From Acidobacteriota bacterium (GTDB lineage: Bacteria > Acidobacteriota > Terriglobia > Acidiferrales > UBA7541): a stretch of DNA of 37,884 nucleotides. A program made the position numbers and the translations under genes. Under the pieces are notes generated by a model. It was given only the letters and a program-made list of their open reading frames with translations, ran no database searches and was not told the DNA's origin. The DNA lies in assembly GCA_003224235.1 (NCBI GenBank), contig QHYU01000160.1, positions 1-37,884 of the forward strand, given 5' to 3'. Within the stretch, counting starts at the first letter, position 1; every line of letters starts with the position of its first letter. This document shows, piece after piece, positions 1-6,615 of the stretch.

Positions 1-35
1 CAAAGGCTTTCACGAGCGCCAGGCTGCGTCCCTGC

Positions 36-81
36 GTCATTGCGAGGCCCGACTTTTTGTGTCGCGGCGGCACGCAATGAC
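36..81. repeat. REP-like palindromic element
   Basis: Arms GTCATTGCG (36-44) and CGCAATGAC (73-81) are perfect 9-bp inverted repeats, and the interior also pairs (CGAC with GTCG around a T-rich loop). GTCATTGCGAG-type palindromes are common intergenic repeats in acidobacterial and related genomes. No gene is visible in 1-252 apart from this element and the ribosome-binding site of the next gene. Confidence 0.6.
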
Positions 82-252
82 CTCTGTGAGGCTGGCAACC
101 CTGCGCCCAGGATGGTGCATCCGATTCCGCACAAAGGTTTGGAGCGGCCGTGCGCCTTTCTACCTCAGGCGCCCCGCTCAGAGTAGCGGGAGCAGTCGAG
201 AGACACGGACGCTCCTGAAAAATCTGAAACTTTTTAAGGGAGGAAGACCTCT

Positions 253-813
253 ATGAGAAAGCTTGCGTGTCTATTCGGATTGGGAATGCTTTTCTTGCTG
301 GCGCAGACGGCTGCGGCGCAGGATACCCCGAAAGTGGACGCATTTCTCGGCTATTCCTACGTGCGCGCCAACCCGGCAACTTCCGGTGCGCCCAGCTTCA
401 ATCTCCACGGGGGTAGTGCCTCGCTGGCCTACAACGTAAGCAATTCGTTGGGGCTGGTGGCCGACTTCGGCGGCTACCACGTCAACAAAATCGGCGGTTT
501 CCCGGTGGACTCTGCGGTCTACACCTACCTGTTCGGTCCGCGTCTGTCCTACCGGCGTAGCGAGAGCAAGATCACACCGTACGCGCAGATCCTGTTCGGG
601 GGCACGCACCTCGGCCGGGGGGCCTTGCAGGCGGGTTCTGACAATACGTTTGCCATGACCGTGGGCGGCGGCCTGGATGCGAACCCCACCAGGCACATCG
701 GCCTCCGGCTCGGCCAGGTCGAGTATCTTATGACCCGCTTCAAGGAGGCGGCCCCGAACCGCCAGACGCAGAACAACCTGCGCTTCTCGACCGGAATCGT
801 TTTCCGGTGGTAG
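253..813 (+). CDS. small outer-membrane beta-barrel protein
   Basis: This 186-residue protein starts with a clear Sec signal peptide (about residues 1-22, hydrophobic LGMLFLLAQ core, cleavage near AAAQD). The rest is made of alternating polar and hydrophobic strands (DAFLGYSYVRA, GLVADFGGYHV, LRFSTGIVFRW) and ends in an aromatic residue, as outer-membrane barrels recognised by BamA do. Length and pattern fit the eight-stranded OmpA/OmpX-like barrel class. A Shine-Dalgarno GGGAGGA (238-244) lies 8 nt before the ATG, and a strong intrinsic terminator follows, so it is probably monocistronic. The ligand or role cannot be told from sequence. It could be a structural barrel or a small adhesin-like surface protein. 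Confidence 0.8.
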   Translation: MRKLACLFGLGMLFLLAQTAAAQDTPKVDAFLGYSYVRANPATSGAPSFNLHGGSASLAYNVSNSLGLVADFGGYHVNKIGGFPVDSAVYTYLFGPRLSYRRSESKITPYAQILFGGTHLGRGALQAGSDNTFAMTVGGGLDANPTRHIGLRLGQVEYLMTRFKEAAPNRQTQNNLRFSTGIVFRW

Positions 814-840
814 CCGTCACTCCCCAACTATGGGGAAAGG

Positions 841-869
841 GGGCCGAGCGTGTTGCTCGGCCCTTTCTT
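841..869 (+). terminator. intrinsic terminator after the barrel gene
   Basis: A perfect 9-bp stem GGGCCGAGC (841-849) / GCTCGGCCC (855-863) with a 5-nt loop is followed by TTTCTT. It sits 27 nt after the stop codon of the outer-membrane barrel gene. Confidence 0.85.
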
Positions 870-1006
870 CTCTCGCGCCGCACCTGCCGGCGCAAGCGCC
901 TATCGCTGGAGTGTGAAGACGGCGATTGGCCGAAGGTTTCCTGACCCCCGTGGCGGCCCCCCCCAAGAGCGTGACCGCCAGAGTTAACTTCGTGCTTGAT
1001 TTCCAC

Positions 1007-1021
1007 TTAGAATCATTCTAA
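1007..1021. promoter_or_regulatory. Fur/PerR-family 7-1-7 operator candidate
   Basis: TTAGAATCATTCTAA is a perfect 15-bp palindrome with 7-1-7 symmetry. It differs from the textbook PerR box TTATAATNATTATAA by one symmetric position pair. It lies about 90 nt before the start of the zinc-ribbon gene and 190 nt after the previous gene, so it most likely controls the downstream gene. A TTGACC (1036-1041) follows, but I see no well-spaced -10. Whether the regulator is PerR, Fur or Zur cannot be decided here. Confidence 0.55.
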
Positions 1022-1114
1022 TATCCACCGTTTTTTTGACCCTGGGAAGCATCGTATAGGCACTCTGGTGCATCCATTGTTTTGAAGGCTTATCCGAGAA
1101 CGAGGCAGGCACTT

Positions 1115-1426
1115 ATGAATCGGCAACTAATCGAAACCTTGGGCGTGCGTTACACCGGGCGAGCGGCGCTGGACCGTGATCCCCAGGAAGACCTGGTGGA
1201 GTTCATCTGTCCGAACTGCGGACAGCGGGGCACCAAGTCGGCCCGCCGCGATCGCACACGGTATCACTTCACCGACGGCTTCGTGCAGGACCTAGAGGGG
1301 GAGCTGACCACTTGCCGGGGCTGCCGGCAAGCGCTTCGCGTTGCTCCGGTAGTGATGGTGCACGACGAAAATGAGAAGAGGCGCTTCACCGCCGTCTTCT
1401 CTGAAGCGCTCGGCGCCAACAATTAA
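1115..1426 (+). CDS. zinc-ribbon protein of unknown function
   Basis: The product is a 103-residue cytosolic protein with two CxxC knuckles, CPNC (in FICPNCGQRG) and CRGC (in TTCRGCRQALRV), about 30 residues apart, as in a treble-clef or zinc-ribbon fold. No wider domain is recognised. The ATG at 1115 is preferred because AGG (1107-1109) lies 5 nt upstream; a TTG at 1082 would add 11 residues but lacks a convincing Shine-Dalgarno. The C-terminal part (APVVMVHDENEKRRF) is polar and charged. The gene stands alone, with a Fur/PerR-like palindrome upstream, so metal- or peroxide-responsive expression is plausible but unproven. Confidence 0.65.
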   Translation: MNRQLIETLGVRYTGRAALDRDPQEDLVEFICPNCGQRGTKSARRDRTRYHFTDGFVQDLEGELTTCRGCRQALRVAPVVMVHDENEKRRFTAVFSEALGANN

Positions 1427-1720
1427 CCCTGAGAAAAAACCAAAGACCAATTCTCGTTTGCGGCCTGGCCGTCCCCGTCTGCCAGGGACACCGAGTCGCG
1501 AAGCATCGCAATTCTTAAGTCCTTCGATTCGCTCAGAGGACACTAACGGACAGAAGTCAGGGCCAAACTCTACTGCGAGCAACACGATGCGCAAGCTGGT
1601 TGAGCCCTTAGGTCGTTCGGAGACTTCCAGCTAGCCTTTCGATGCATCTGTGCCAACCTCAGCGCAGCAGTTTATTGAAAATCGAAAACCACCTTATATA
1701 TTCCTATCCACGAATATGTC
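1427..1720. other. intergenic region, degenerate repeat only
   Basis: No credible gene is visible. Around 1497-1545 the text TCCTTCGATTCGCTCAGAGG and a preceding GCGAAGCATCGCAATTCTT look like a decayed copy of the GTCATTCC...GAATCTC...GGATGACA repeat family seen at 25656. The end of the stretch turns AT-rich and runs into the ArsR promoter. Confidence 0.4.
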
Positions 1721-1752
1721 TTGACAAGAATAGTCGTGTTGGGGCATATTCG
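1698..1752 (+). promoter_or_regulatory. arsR-type promoter with inverted-repeat operator
   Basis: A -35 TTGACA (1721-1726) and a -10 CATATT (1745-1750) are 18 nt apart. Three copies of one half-site are present: ATATTC (1698-1703), GAATAT (1712-1717) and ATATTC (1746-1751). The 8-bp arms CGAATATG (1711-1718) and CATATTCG (1745-1752) form a perfect inverted repeat that brackets the promoter core. ArsR-family repressors commonly bind such repeats over their own promoters, so autoregulation is the likely reading. The predicted start of transcription (about 1757) leaves almost no leader before the ATG at 1761. Confidence 0.6.
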
Positions 1753-1760
1753 GATTCGCC

Positions 1761-2099
1761 ATGATTACCACACTGCGAGCGCTGGCCGAGCCGCACCGTT
1801 TTCAAATCGTCGAACTCTTGCGTGACGGACCACGCCCTGTCGGGGACATGGTCCATCGGCTGCGTCTCCGCCAACCGCAAGTCTCCAAACATCTGCGGGT
1901 GCTCAGTGATGCCGGACTGGTTGACGTTCGCGTGGACGCTCAGCGCCGAATTTATGCGTTGCGGCCCGCGCCATTCCAGGAGCTTGAGGTGTGGCTGGAG
2001 AGGTACCGGCGTCTTTGGGAGGACAACTTCCAGCGCCTGGACGCCCTGCTCGACGAGCTGAAGACCAAGGAAAAAAAACGCGGACGCACGAAGCGATAA
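1761..2099 (+). CDS. ArsR-family HTH transcriptional regulator
   Basis: The product is a 112-residue winged-helix repressor. The N-terminus LRALAEPHRFQIVELL is the classic ArsR opening helix, followed by the recognition helix-turn-helix (QPQVSKHLRVLSDAGLV, about residues 38-54) and a beta-wing (VRVDAQRRIYALR). The protein has no cysteine, so it is not a thiol-metal sensor of the ArsR/SmtB kind. It fits the subgroup encoded beside AHSA1/SRPBCC genes. The next gene starts 12 nt after the stop, and the set 1761-3536 reads as one operon. There is no Shine-Dalgarno, and the promoter -10 sits 10 nt before the ATG, suggesting a leaderless transcript. It probably represses its own operon. Confidence 0.88.
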   Translation: MITTLRALAEPHRFQIVELLRDGPRPVGDMVHRLRLRQPQVSKHLRVLSDAGLVDVRVDAQRRIYALRPAPFQELEVWLERYRRLWEDNFQRLDALLDELKTKEKKRGRTKR

Positions 2100-2111
2100 A
2101 GGAGATCACCG

Positions 2112-2561
2112 ATGAAGAACACCGGAACATTGAAAGTCACTACGCCCACGGAGCGGGAGATCGTGCTGACACGCGTCTTCGACGCTTTGACCAAGCCCGA
2201 ACTGCTCAAGCGTTGGTTCGGGCCGCGGGGCTGGTCGCTGGTGGTCTGCGAGGTCGATCTGAAGGTGGGTGGCACATGGCGCTTCGTGGTGCGTGGTCCC
2301 GACGGCACCGACATGGGGATGCGGGGCGTCTACCGCGTGATCGTGCCGCCCGAGCGGCTCGTCCACACCGAGACCTTCGACGACTTCCCGGGCGAGTCGC
2401 TCGTGACGACGGTCCTGATCGAGCGGGGCGGCAAGACCACGCTCACGGCCACCGTTCTCTACCCGTCGCAGGAGATCCGCGACGCGGTGATCAAGTCCGG
2501 CATGGAGCACGGCGCGGCCGAGAGCCACGACAAGCTCGCTGAGCTCCTTGACAAAGCATGA
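2112..2561 (+). CDS. SRPBCC (AHSA1-type START-like) protein, copy 1
   Basis: This 149-residue protein belongs to the AHSA1/COG3832 group of helix-grip proteins, which bind hydrophobic ligands in an internal cavity. Recognisable landmarks are KPELLKRWFGPRGW, CEVDLKVGGTWRF, GVYREIVPPERLV-like GVYRVIVPPERLV and a C-terminal helix KLAELLDKA. Compared with its paralogue at 3051, eight residues of the first strand/helix junction are missing (VLTRVFDALTK against VMTRDFDAPRRLVFDALTK). This is the footprint of a 24-nt deletion between CTTCGACGC repeats, so the fold may be impaired. The Shine-Dalgarno AGGAG lies 7 nt or so before the ATG. The stop codon overlaps the next start (ATGA). Confidence 0.85.
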   Translation: MKNTGTLKVTTPTEREIVLTRVFDALTKPELLKRWFGPRGWSLVVCEVDLKVGGTWRFVVRGPDGTDMGMRGVYRVIVPPERLVHTETFDDFPGESLVTTVLIERGGKTTLTATVLYPSQEIRDAVIKSGMEHGAAESHDKLAELLDKA

Positions 2562-2971
2562 ACAAGAACACTTTAAAAAGCATGGGCGCTCTGCTTACGG
2601 GCTTCCTCGCCGTCATCATTCTCTCCCTCGGCACCGACATCGTGCTGCACGCAACCGGCGTCTTCCCTCCGCTCGGCCAGCCGATGGTCGACGCACTCTT
2701 CCTGCTTGCGACGGCCTATCGCACTGTCTACGGCGGCGCGGGGAGCTACATCGCGGCGCGGCTCGCGCCCGATCGGCCCATGACGCACGCCCTGGCGCTT
2801 GGCGTCGTGGGCCTTGCCGTGAGTATTTTGGGCGCCGTGGTGACGTGGAACAGGGGACCGGCCTTCGGGCCCCACTGGTACCCCCTCGCACTCATCGCGC
2901 TGGCGATGCCGTGCGCCTGGGCGGGCGGCAGGCTCCGTGGGATGCAGTTGCGCGCACGCGTTGACGGCTGA
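2558..2971 (+). CDS. four-helix membrane protein, unknown function
   Basis: The product is 137 residues, mostly hydrophobic. About four membrane spans can be drawn: LLTGFLAVIILSLGTDIVLH, the stretch around DALFLLATAYRTVYGGAGSY, HALALGVVGLAVSILGAVVT and YPLALIALAMPCAWAGG. It shares an ATGA overlap with the upstream SRPBCC gene, which implies translational coupling, and it sits between the two SRPBCC paralogues. Proteins of this shape are often encoded with ArsR/SRPBCC pairs, but no function is established from the sequence. An inner-membrane location is inferred. Confidence 0.75.
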   Translation: MNKNTLKSMGALLTGFLAVIILSLGTDIVLHATGVFPPLGQPMVDALFLLATAYRTVYGGAGSYIAARLAPDRPMTHALALGVVGLAVSILGAVVTWNRGPAFGPHWYPLALIALAMPCAWAGGRLRGMQLRARVDG

Positions 2972-3050
2972 TGCCGAGGCTCGCACGCCCGGGCGCCGAT
3001 CGCGCCCATTTTTGCGCGCTGCGGAACTCTATCGTTAAAGGAGATCACCG

Positions 3051-3536
3051 ATGAAGGACACCGGGAAATTGAAAGTGACGGCACAATCGGAGCGGGAGAT
3101 CGTGATGACGCGCGACTTCGACGCTCCGCGCCGCCTGGTCTTCGACGCCCTGACCAAGCCCGAACTGCTCAAGCGCTGGCTCGGTGTGTTCGGCGGCTGG
3201 GAGCTTGCGGTATGCGAGGTCGATCTGAAGGTAGGCGGCACGTACCGTTACGTGTGGCGGCGAAGCTCCGACGGAAGCGAGATGGGCGTGCGCGGCGTCT
3301 ACCGCGAGATCGTGCCGCCAGAGCGGCTCGTCTGCACTGAGTTGTTCGACGAGGCCTGGTACCCAGGCGAGTCGCTGATCACGACCACCCTGGCCGAGCA
3401 GGGCGGCAGGACCACGTTCACGAGCACGATCCTGTACGAGTCGCAAGAGGCCCGCGACGCTGTCCTCAAGTCCCCCATGGAGCGCGGGGTCGCCGCGAGC
3501 TACAACAAGCTGGCCGAGCTCCTGGAGAACGCATGA
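3051..3536 (+). CDS. SRPBCC (AHSA1-type) protein, copy 2
   Basis: This 161-residue protein is the full-length paralogue of the product at 2112, with the intact family opening TRDFDAPRRLVFDAL, then KPELLKRWLGVFGGW, CEVDLKVGGTYRYVW, GVYREIVPPERLVCTELF, PGESLITTTLAEQGG and a closing amphipathic helix. A 21-nt stretch spanning the Shine-Dalgarno and start codon (3036-3056) is identical to that of copy 1 (2097-2117), so the pair arose by duplication of gene plus leader. It is the last gene of the ArsR operon. The ligand is unknown; some relatives are stress- or co-chaperone-linked, which is family knowledge only. Confidence 0.87.
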   Translation: MKDTGKLKVTAQSEREIVMTRDFDAPRRLVFDALTKPELLKRWLGVFGGWELAVCEVDLKVGGTYRYVWRRSSDGSEMGVRGVYREIVPPERLVCTELFDEAWYPGESLITTTLAEQGGRTTFTSTILYESQEARDAVLKSPMERGVAASYNKLAELLENA

Positions 3537-3588
3537 ATAATGTAAGAAAGCGCAGCGAATCTCTAACTCAGGACACTAGCTCGGGGCA

Positions 3589-4452
3589 CTAGTCCTGCAG
3601 GTCGTTATCGAGCTTCAGGTGGTACATCTCCAGATTCGTACGGACGCGCTCGAAGGCCTGGTCTACCGTATCCGCAAACACGAGCAGGCCGTACTCATGC
3701 TCATCGATCGTGCCCCAGCGCTGCATGGCGCGCCAATTGAGGACCTGGTCCCAGTAGCGCCGGCCATAGATCAGAATCAGGTTGCTGCGTGGGAGTTTGC
3801 CGGTCTGCATCAGCGTGAGCATCTCCCAGAGCTCGTCCATGGTGCCGAAGCCGCCGGGGAAAACAATCAGGGCCTTGGCCAGTTGGGCAAACCAAAGCTT
3901 GCGCATGAAGAAGTAATGGAAATAGAAGCTGAGCTCCGGGCTGATGAAGGGGTTGGGCAACTGCTCGTGCGGCAGCTCGATGCTCAGGCCGATGGATTTG
4001 CCGCCGGCTTCGGCGGCGCCGCGGTTGGCCGCTTCCATGATGCCGGGACCGCCGCCTGAGCAGATCACAAAACGCCTCGGACGGTCTCCGAAGGTCATTG
4101 CCCAGGCAGTGATGCGGCGAGCCAACTCGCGCGCCTCTTCGTAATAGCGCGACATTTCAACTGCAGAGCGGGCCGCACGGAGCTTCTTCCGATACGCGTT
4201 GGCCTTTTCGGGCGTCCCACGGCCTTGGCGCGCGCGCTCGAGGCGCTTCAGAAGAGCCAGAGCGCGGTCGCGCGGCTCGATGCGGGCGGAACCGAACATC
4301 ACGATGGTGTCACCCACGCCCTCGCGTCGCAGCCGCACCAGCGGGTCCAGATACTCCCCCAATATGCGGATCGGCCGCGCTGGCGCGCTCTCCATGAATT
4401 CGGGATTGCGGTGCGCCACCTTTGGCATGTCGCGGTGGCGAGAAGATTTCAT
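3589..4452 (-). CDS. LOG-family nucleotide-binding protein
   Basis: The 287-residue Rossmann-fold protein has the LOG signatures SGGGPGIMEAANRGA and PGGFGTMDELWE (PGGxGTxxE), which carry the catalytic arginine/glutamate of cytokinin-riboside-monophosphate phosphoribohydrolases. Bacterial members hydrolyse AMP-type nucleotides to base plus ribose phosphate, although many were first annotated as lysine decarboxylases. The start at 4452 is chosen because AGGGAG precedes it at good spacing; an upstream extension to 4530 would add 26 residues without support. The first 60 or so residues, charged and partly helical, are longer than in minimal LOG proteins, as in the larger TIGR00730-like subgroup. 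It is divergent from the VWFA gene and convergent with the SRPBCC operon. Confidence 0.85.
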   Translation of the reverse strand: MKSSRHRDMPKVAHRNPEFMESAPARPIRILGEYLDPLVRLRREGVGDTIVMFGSARIEPRDRALALLKRLERARQGRGTPEKANAYRKKLRAARSAVEMSRYYEEARELARRITAWAMTFGDRPRRFVICSGGGPGIMEAANRGAAEAGGKSIGLSIELPHEQLPNPFISPELSFYFHYFFMRKLWFAQLAKALIVFPGGFGTMDELWEMLTLMQTGKLPRSNLILIYGRRYWDQVLNWRAMQRWGTIDEHEYGLLVFADTVDQAFERVRTNLEMYHLKLDNDLQD

Positions 4453-4578
4453 AATGTCTCCCTGGGGTTCCGTTTGGCCGAATAACCATTCTACGCACCC
4501 GCCGCGCGGCCCGGCAACGCTTGGGAGCAAATCGGCGTCGAATCAAGTACACTGGTTATAGCGTGGGGGTTCTGGAAG

Positions 4579-5754
4579 ATGAGAGATTTCTCGACAGGGT
4601 CACGCGCAGGAAGAATCGCTACGTACGCGGTGGCCTCACTGCTGGCTGCCTTTCCGTTAGGCACATCGTGGGCGCAGGCTCCGGCCGGGCCCTTGCCGCC
4701 CAAGCCGGGCGTTCCGATCCAGCAGCCTCCGCTGAATGAACTCCGGGAAAAAGCGCAGATTCGGGTGAAGGTTGAGTTGGTAAACGCGCCGGTGACGGTG
4801 CGCGACGCCTCGGGCGAGTTGGTGCTCGACCTCACCGAGCGCGATTTCCACATCTTCGACAACGGCGTCGAGCAGAAGATCGAGCACTTCGACTTAGGCG
4901 GCGACCCCGTCTCGGTGGTGATTTTGCTCGAGACCAGCTCGCGCATCGAGGCACTGCTGCCCGCAGTGCGCAAGACCGGCATTGTGTTCACCCAAACCGT
5001 GCTCGGGCAGACCGGCGAAGCTGCTGTGCTGGGTTATGACGACAGCGTGCAGACGCTACTGCCGTTCAACAGCGACGCCGATAAGATCGAGAAAACAATC
5101 GCCACCTTTCGGATGGGCACCTCGGGCGCGCGGCTCTACGATGCGCTGGGGGAGGCAGTCGCCATGCTCCGCAACCGCACCGCGGCGAAATCCCCGGGAC
5201 GCCGGAGCGTGATCGTCGCCGTCTGCGAGGCTGCCGACACCGGCAGCGAGAGCAAACTCGGCCAGGTGCTGCGCGAAGCCCAACTCGCGAACGTCACCAT
5301 CTATACCGTGGGTCTTTCCACCACCGCCGCCGAACTGCGCGCGCCGCCGAAGCAGTCCGGCCCGCCGCAGATCGGGCCGCCAGGCACCTTTCCGCTGCCG
5401 CCGATTCCCGGCACGGCGCAAACCCCGACGACCGAGCAACAGCGTTATGGAAATATCGACCTGATGGCGCTGGCAGTGTGGGTGGTGCAGCACGCCGCGA
5501 ACGCGGTGCATGAACAGGCCCTAGAAGTCGCTGCCACCGCCACAGGAGGAACCCACCTGGCCACCTTCCGCGACCGCTCGATTGAAAAGGCCATTGATCA
5601 GATCGGCGGCGAGCTGCACGCTCAGTATACCGTCAGCTACCGGCCCGCCGGCACCGACCCGGTCGGCTACCACGAGATTAAAGTGCAGGTCGCGCGGCCC
5701 GGCGTGAAGGTGCGCTCGCGGCCGGGCTACTATCCCGCCCCGCCAGCAAGCTAA
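4579..5754 (+). CDS. acidobacterial VWFA-domain protein (TIGR03436-like)
   Basis: The 391-residue protein carries a signal peptide (residues 1-33, ending SWAQA), then a strand-rich segment VNAPVTVRDASGELV with the hallmark LTERDFHIFDNGVEQKI, then a von Willebrand factor A fold (VSVVILLETSSR to VTIYTVGLST). It closes with the typical YTVSYRPAG and VRSRPGYYP motifs. This architecture is the VWFA-related domain that is greatly expanded in Acidobacteriota. The metal-ion-dependent adhesion site DxSxS reads ETSSR here, so metal binding may be weak or lost. A proline-rich insertion lies at about residues 255-280. The role is unknown; it is exported and possibly adhesive. It is transcribed toward zapA. 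Confidence 0.87.
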   Translation: MRDFSTGSRAGRIATYAVASLLAAFPLGTSWAQAPAGPLPPKPGVPIQQPPLNELREKAQIRVKVELVNAPVTVRDASGELVLDLTERDFHIFDNGVEQKIEHFDLGGDPVSVVILLETSSRIEALLPAVRKTGIVFTQTVLGQTGEAAVLGYDDSVQTLLPFNSDADKIEKTIATFRMGTSGARLYDALGEAVAMLRNRTAAKSPGRRSVIVAVCEAADTGSESKLGQVLREAQLANVTIYTVGLSTTAAELRAPPKQSGPPQIGPPGTFPLPPIPGTAQTPTTEQQRYGNIDLMALAVWVVQHAANAVHEQALEVAATATGGTHLATFRDRSIEKAIDQIGGELHAQYTVSYRPAGTDPVGYHEIKVQVARPGVKVRSRPGYYPAPPAS

Positions 5755-5814
5755 CCTCGCTCGGAGCAGCGGCGGGCGACAGCCCTGCCGACAGTTGGGT
5801 GTTCGCAGCGCCGG

Positions 5815-5869
5815 GCAGCTTCCCTAGCCTAGCAGTTAGCGCAGAAGTGGAGCTTGTCAGGGAAGCTGC
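5815..5869. repeat. 11-bp inverted repeat before zapA
   Basis: GCAGCTTCCCT (5815-5825) and AGGGAAGCTGC (5859-5869) are perfect inverted repeats with a 33-nt loop. They lie between the VWFA stop and zapA. The right arm overlaps the spacer of the candidate zapA promoter, so it could be an operator or an mRNA stem. No T-tract follows it. Confidence 0.5.
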
Positions 5870-5882
5870 GGTGCCGCAGAAT
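5854..5882 (+). promoter_or_regulatory. candidate zapA promoter
   Basis: TTGTCA (5854-5859) and CAGAAT (5877-5882) are separated by 17 nt. The predicted transcription start near 5889 gives a leader of about 20 nt before the GTG of zapA. Confidence 0.4.
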
Positions 5883-5909
5883 GGCAACATCCGCCCGGGA
5901 GAGTCTGCC

Positions 5910-6200
5910 GTGTCGAAGCGCGTGAAGGTTGAGATTTACGATCAGACCTATCACATCGGAAGCGAACTCGACGAAGCCTACGTGGAGCAGCTCGCAGGCT
6001 ATGTGGACACGAAGATGCGCGCGGTGGCGGAAGCCACGCAGACTGTGGACTCGTTGCGCGTCGCGGTACTGGCCGCGCTGGCCATCGCCGATGAGCTTCA
6101 AACGCTGCGCCAAACCCAGGGCGAGCTCGACGGGGCGCTGCGCGAACGCGCCGAACGCTGTTTGAAACTGGTCGAGCGCGCGCTGAAACAGTCCGCGTAG
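5910..6200 (+). CDS. zapA: cell division protein ZapA
   Basis: The 96-residue protein matches ZapA, the FtsZ-binding protein that crosslinks and stabilises Z-ring filaments at midcell. Visible features are the N-terminal strand pair KRVKVEIYDQTYHIGSE, the helix EAYVEQLAGYVDTKMR, and the C-terminal coiled-coil helix SLRVAVLAALAIADELQ that mediates tetramerisation. The GTG at 5910 is chosen because GGGAGAG lies at correct spacing and the product then has the family length; an ATG at 5799 would add 37 non-homologous residues. The stop is followed after one nucleotide by a strongly foldable segment. In many bacteria zapA precedes the 6S RNA gene. Confidence 0.85.
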   Translation: MSKRVKVEIYDQTYHIGSELDEAYVEQLAGYVDTKMRAVAEATQTVDSLRVAVLAALAIADELQTLRQTQGELDGALRERAERCLKLVERALKQSA

Positions 6201-6201
6201 T

Positions 6202-6297
6202 AAAAGCGCGTTGGTTTGCGGGGCTTTCGCGGCACGGCCAGGCCCTGACGCAAGCGTTCCTGCTCGTTTCCGAGCCTCGACGCCTGGCGCGTTTTTA
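6202..6297 (+). ncRNA. compact three-helix RNA element after zapA
   Basis: By hand folding, 6202-6214 pairs with 6284-6296 (13 bp, including wobble pairs; A-rich 5' side, U-rich 3' side). Inside it, 6216-6224 pairs with 6242-6253 (9 bp with a 3-nt bulge and a smaller GGC/GCC inner hairpin). Next, 6254-6258 and 6262-6266 pair with 6279-6283 and 6271-6275 around a TTTC loop. Almost every base is used and the helices meet at a tight junction. It begins one nucleotide after the zapA stop, and the 3' strand ends in five T. It may be a branched bidirectional terminator between convergent genes or a small structured RNA. No known family is recognised; SRP and canonical 6S signatures are absent. Confidence 0.4.
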
Positions 6298-6603
6298 TTC
6301 GCCGGCAGGTTCTGGCAAGCGCCCGAGCAGGGCGTTGTCTGCTGGCGCCGATTCTTCCGCAAGCTGTTCTTCAAGCCGCGGCGGGGGAAGCCCCAACCGC
6401 GCTGCGATACGTTCCACCTCATCGACGGTGAAAACCTTCAAGTGCGTGAGCGGGTCGTGCCGCCCGATGCGCAGATCCGCCGCGACCAGGTACAGCTCCA
6501 AGCGCACGAGCCCTAGCGCGGCAGATACCTGGCGTTCGGTGAACTTGCGCATACTATCAGGAGCGCTCCGGGGACGGCCGACGGAATTTGTTGCATCGGC
6601 CAT
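6295..6603 (-). CDS. small MerR-like/winged-helix protein, hypothetical
   Basis: The product is 102 residues from 6603, or 85 from a second ATG at 6552 (MRKFTERQVSAALGL). It follows the permease gene by 12 nt, so it is co-transcribed as the last gene of the metal-uptake operon. The segment FTERQVSAALGL followed by VFTVDEVERIAARLGL faintly resembles the helix-turn-helix plus wing order of MerR-like proteins, but key residues are not conclusive. There are no cysteines. A Shine-Dalgarno-like TAGGA lies about 10 nt before 6603. The stop codon (6295-6297) lies in the T-tract of the structured element shared with zapA. The function is unknown. Confidence 0.55.
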   Translation of the reverse strand: MADATNSVGRPRSAPDSMRKFTERQVSAALGLVRLELYLVAADLRIGRHDPLTHLKVFTVDEVERIAARLGLPPPRLEEQLAEESAPADNALLGRLPEPAGE

Positions 6604-6615
6604 CGGGAAAGTTTC

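Noticed and set aside
3549-3588. Hairpin terminator between the second SRPBCC gene and the LOG gene
   Set aside because: The GGACACTAG/CACTAGTCC arms do not pair as a continuous stem and no T-tract follows; the text instead looks like a repeat remnant.
6202-6297. Reading the post-zapA element as SRP RNA or as a full 6S RNA
   Set aside because: It lacks the GGAAGGAAGCAGC-type SRP core and is only about 95 nt; the rod at 10242-10476 fits 6S far better.
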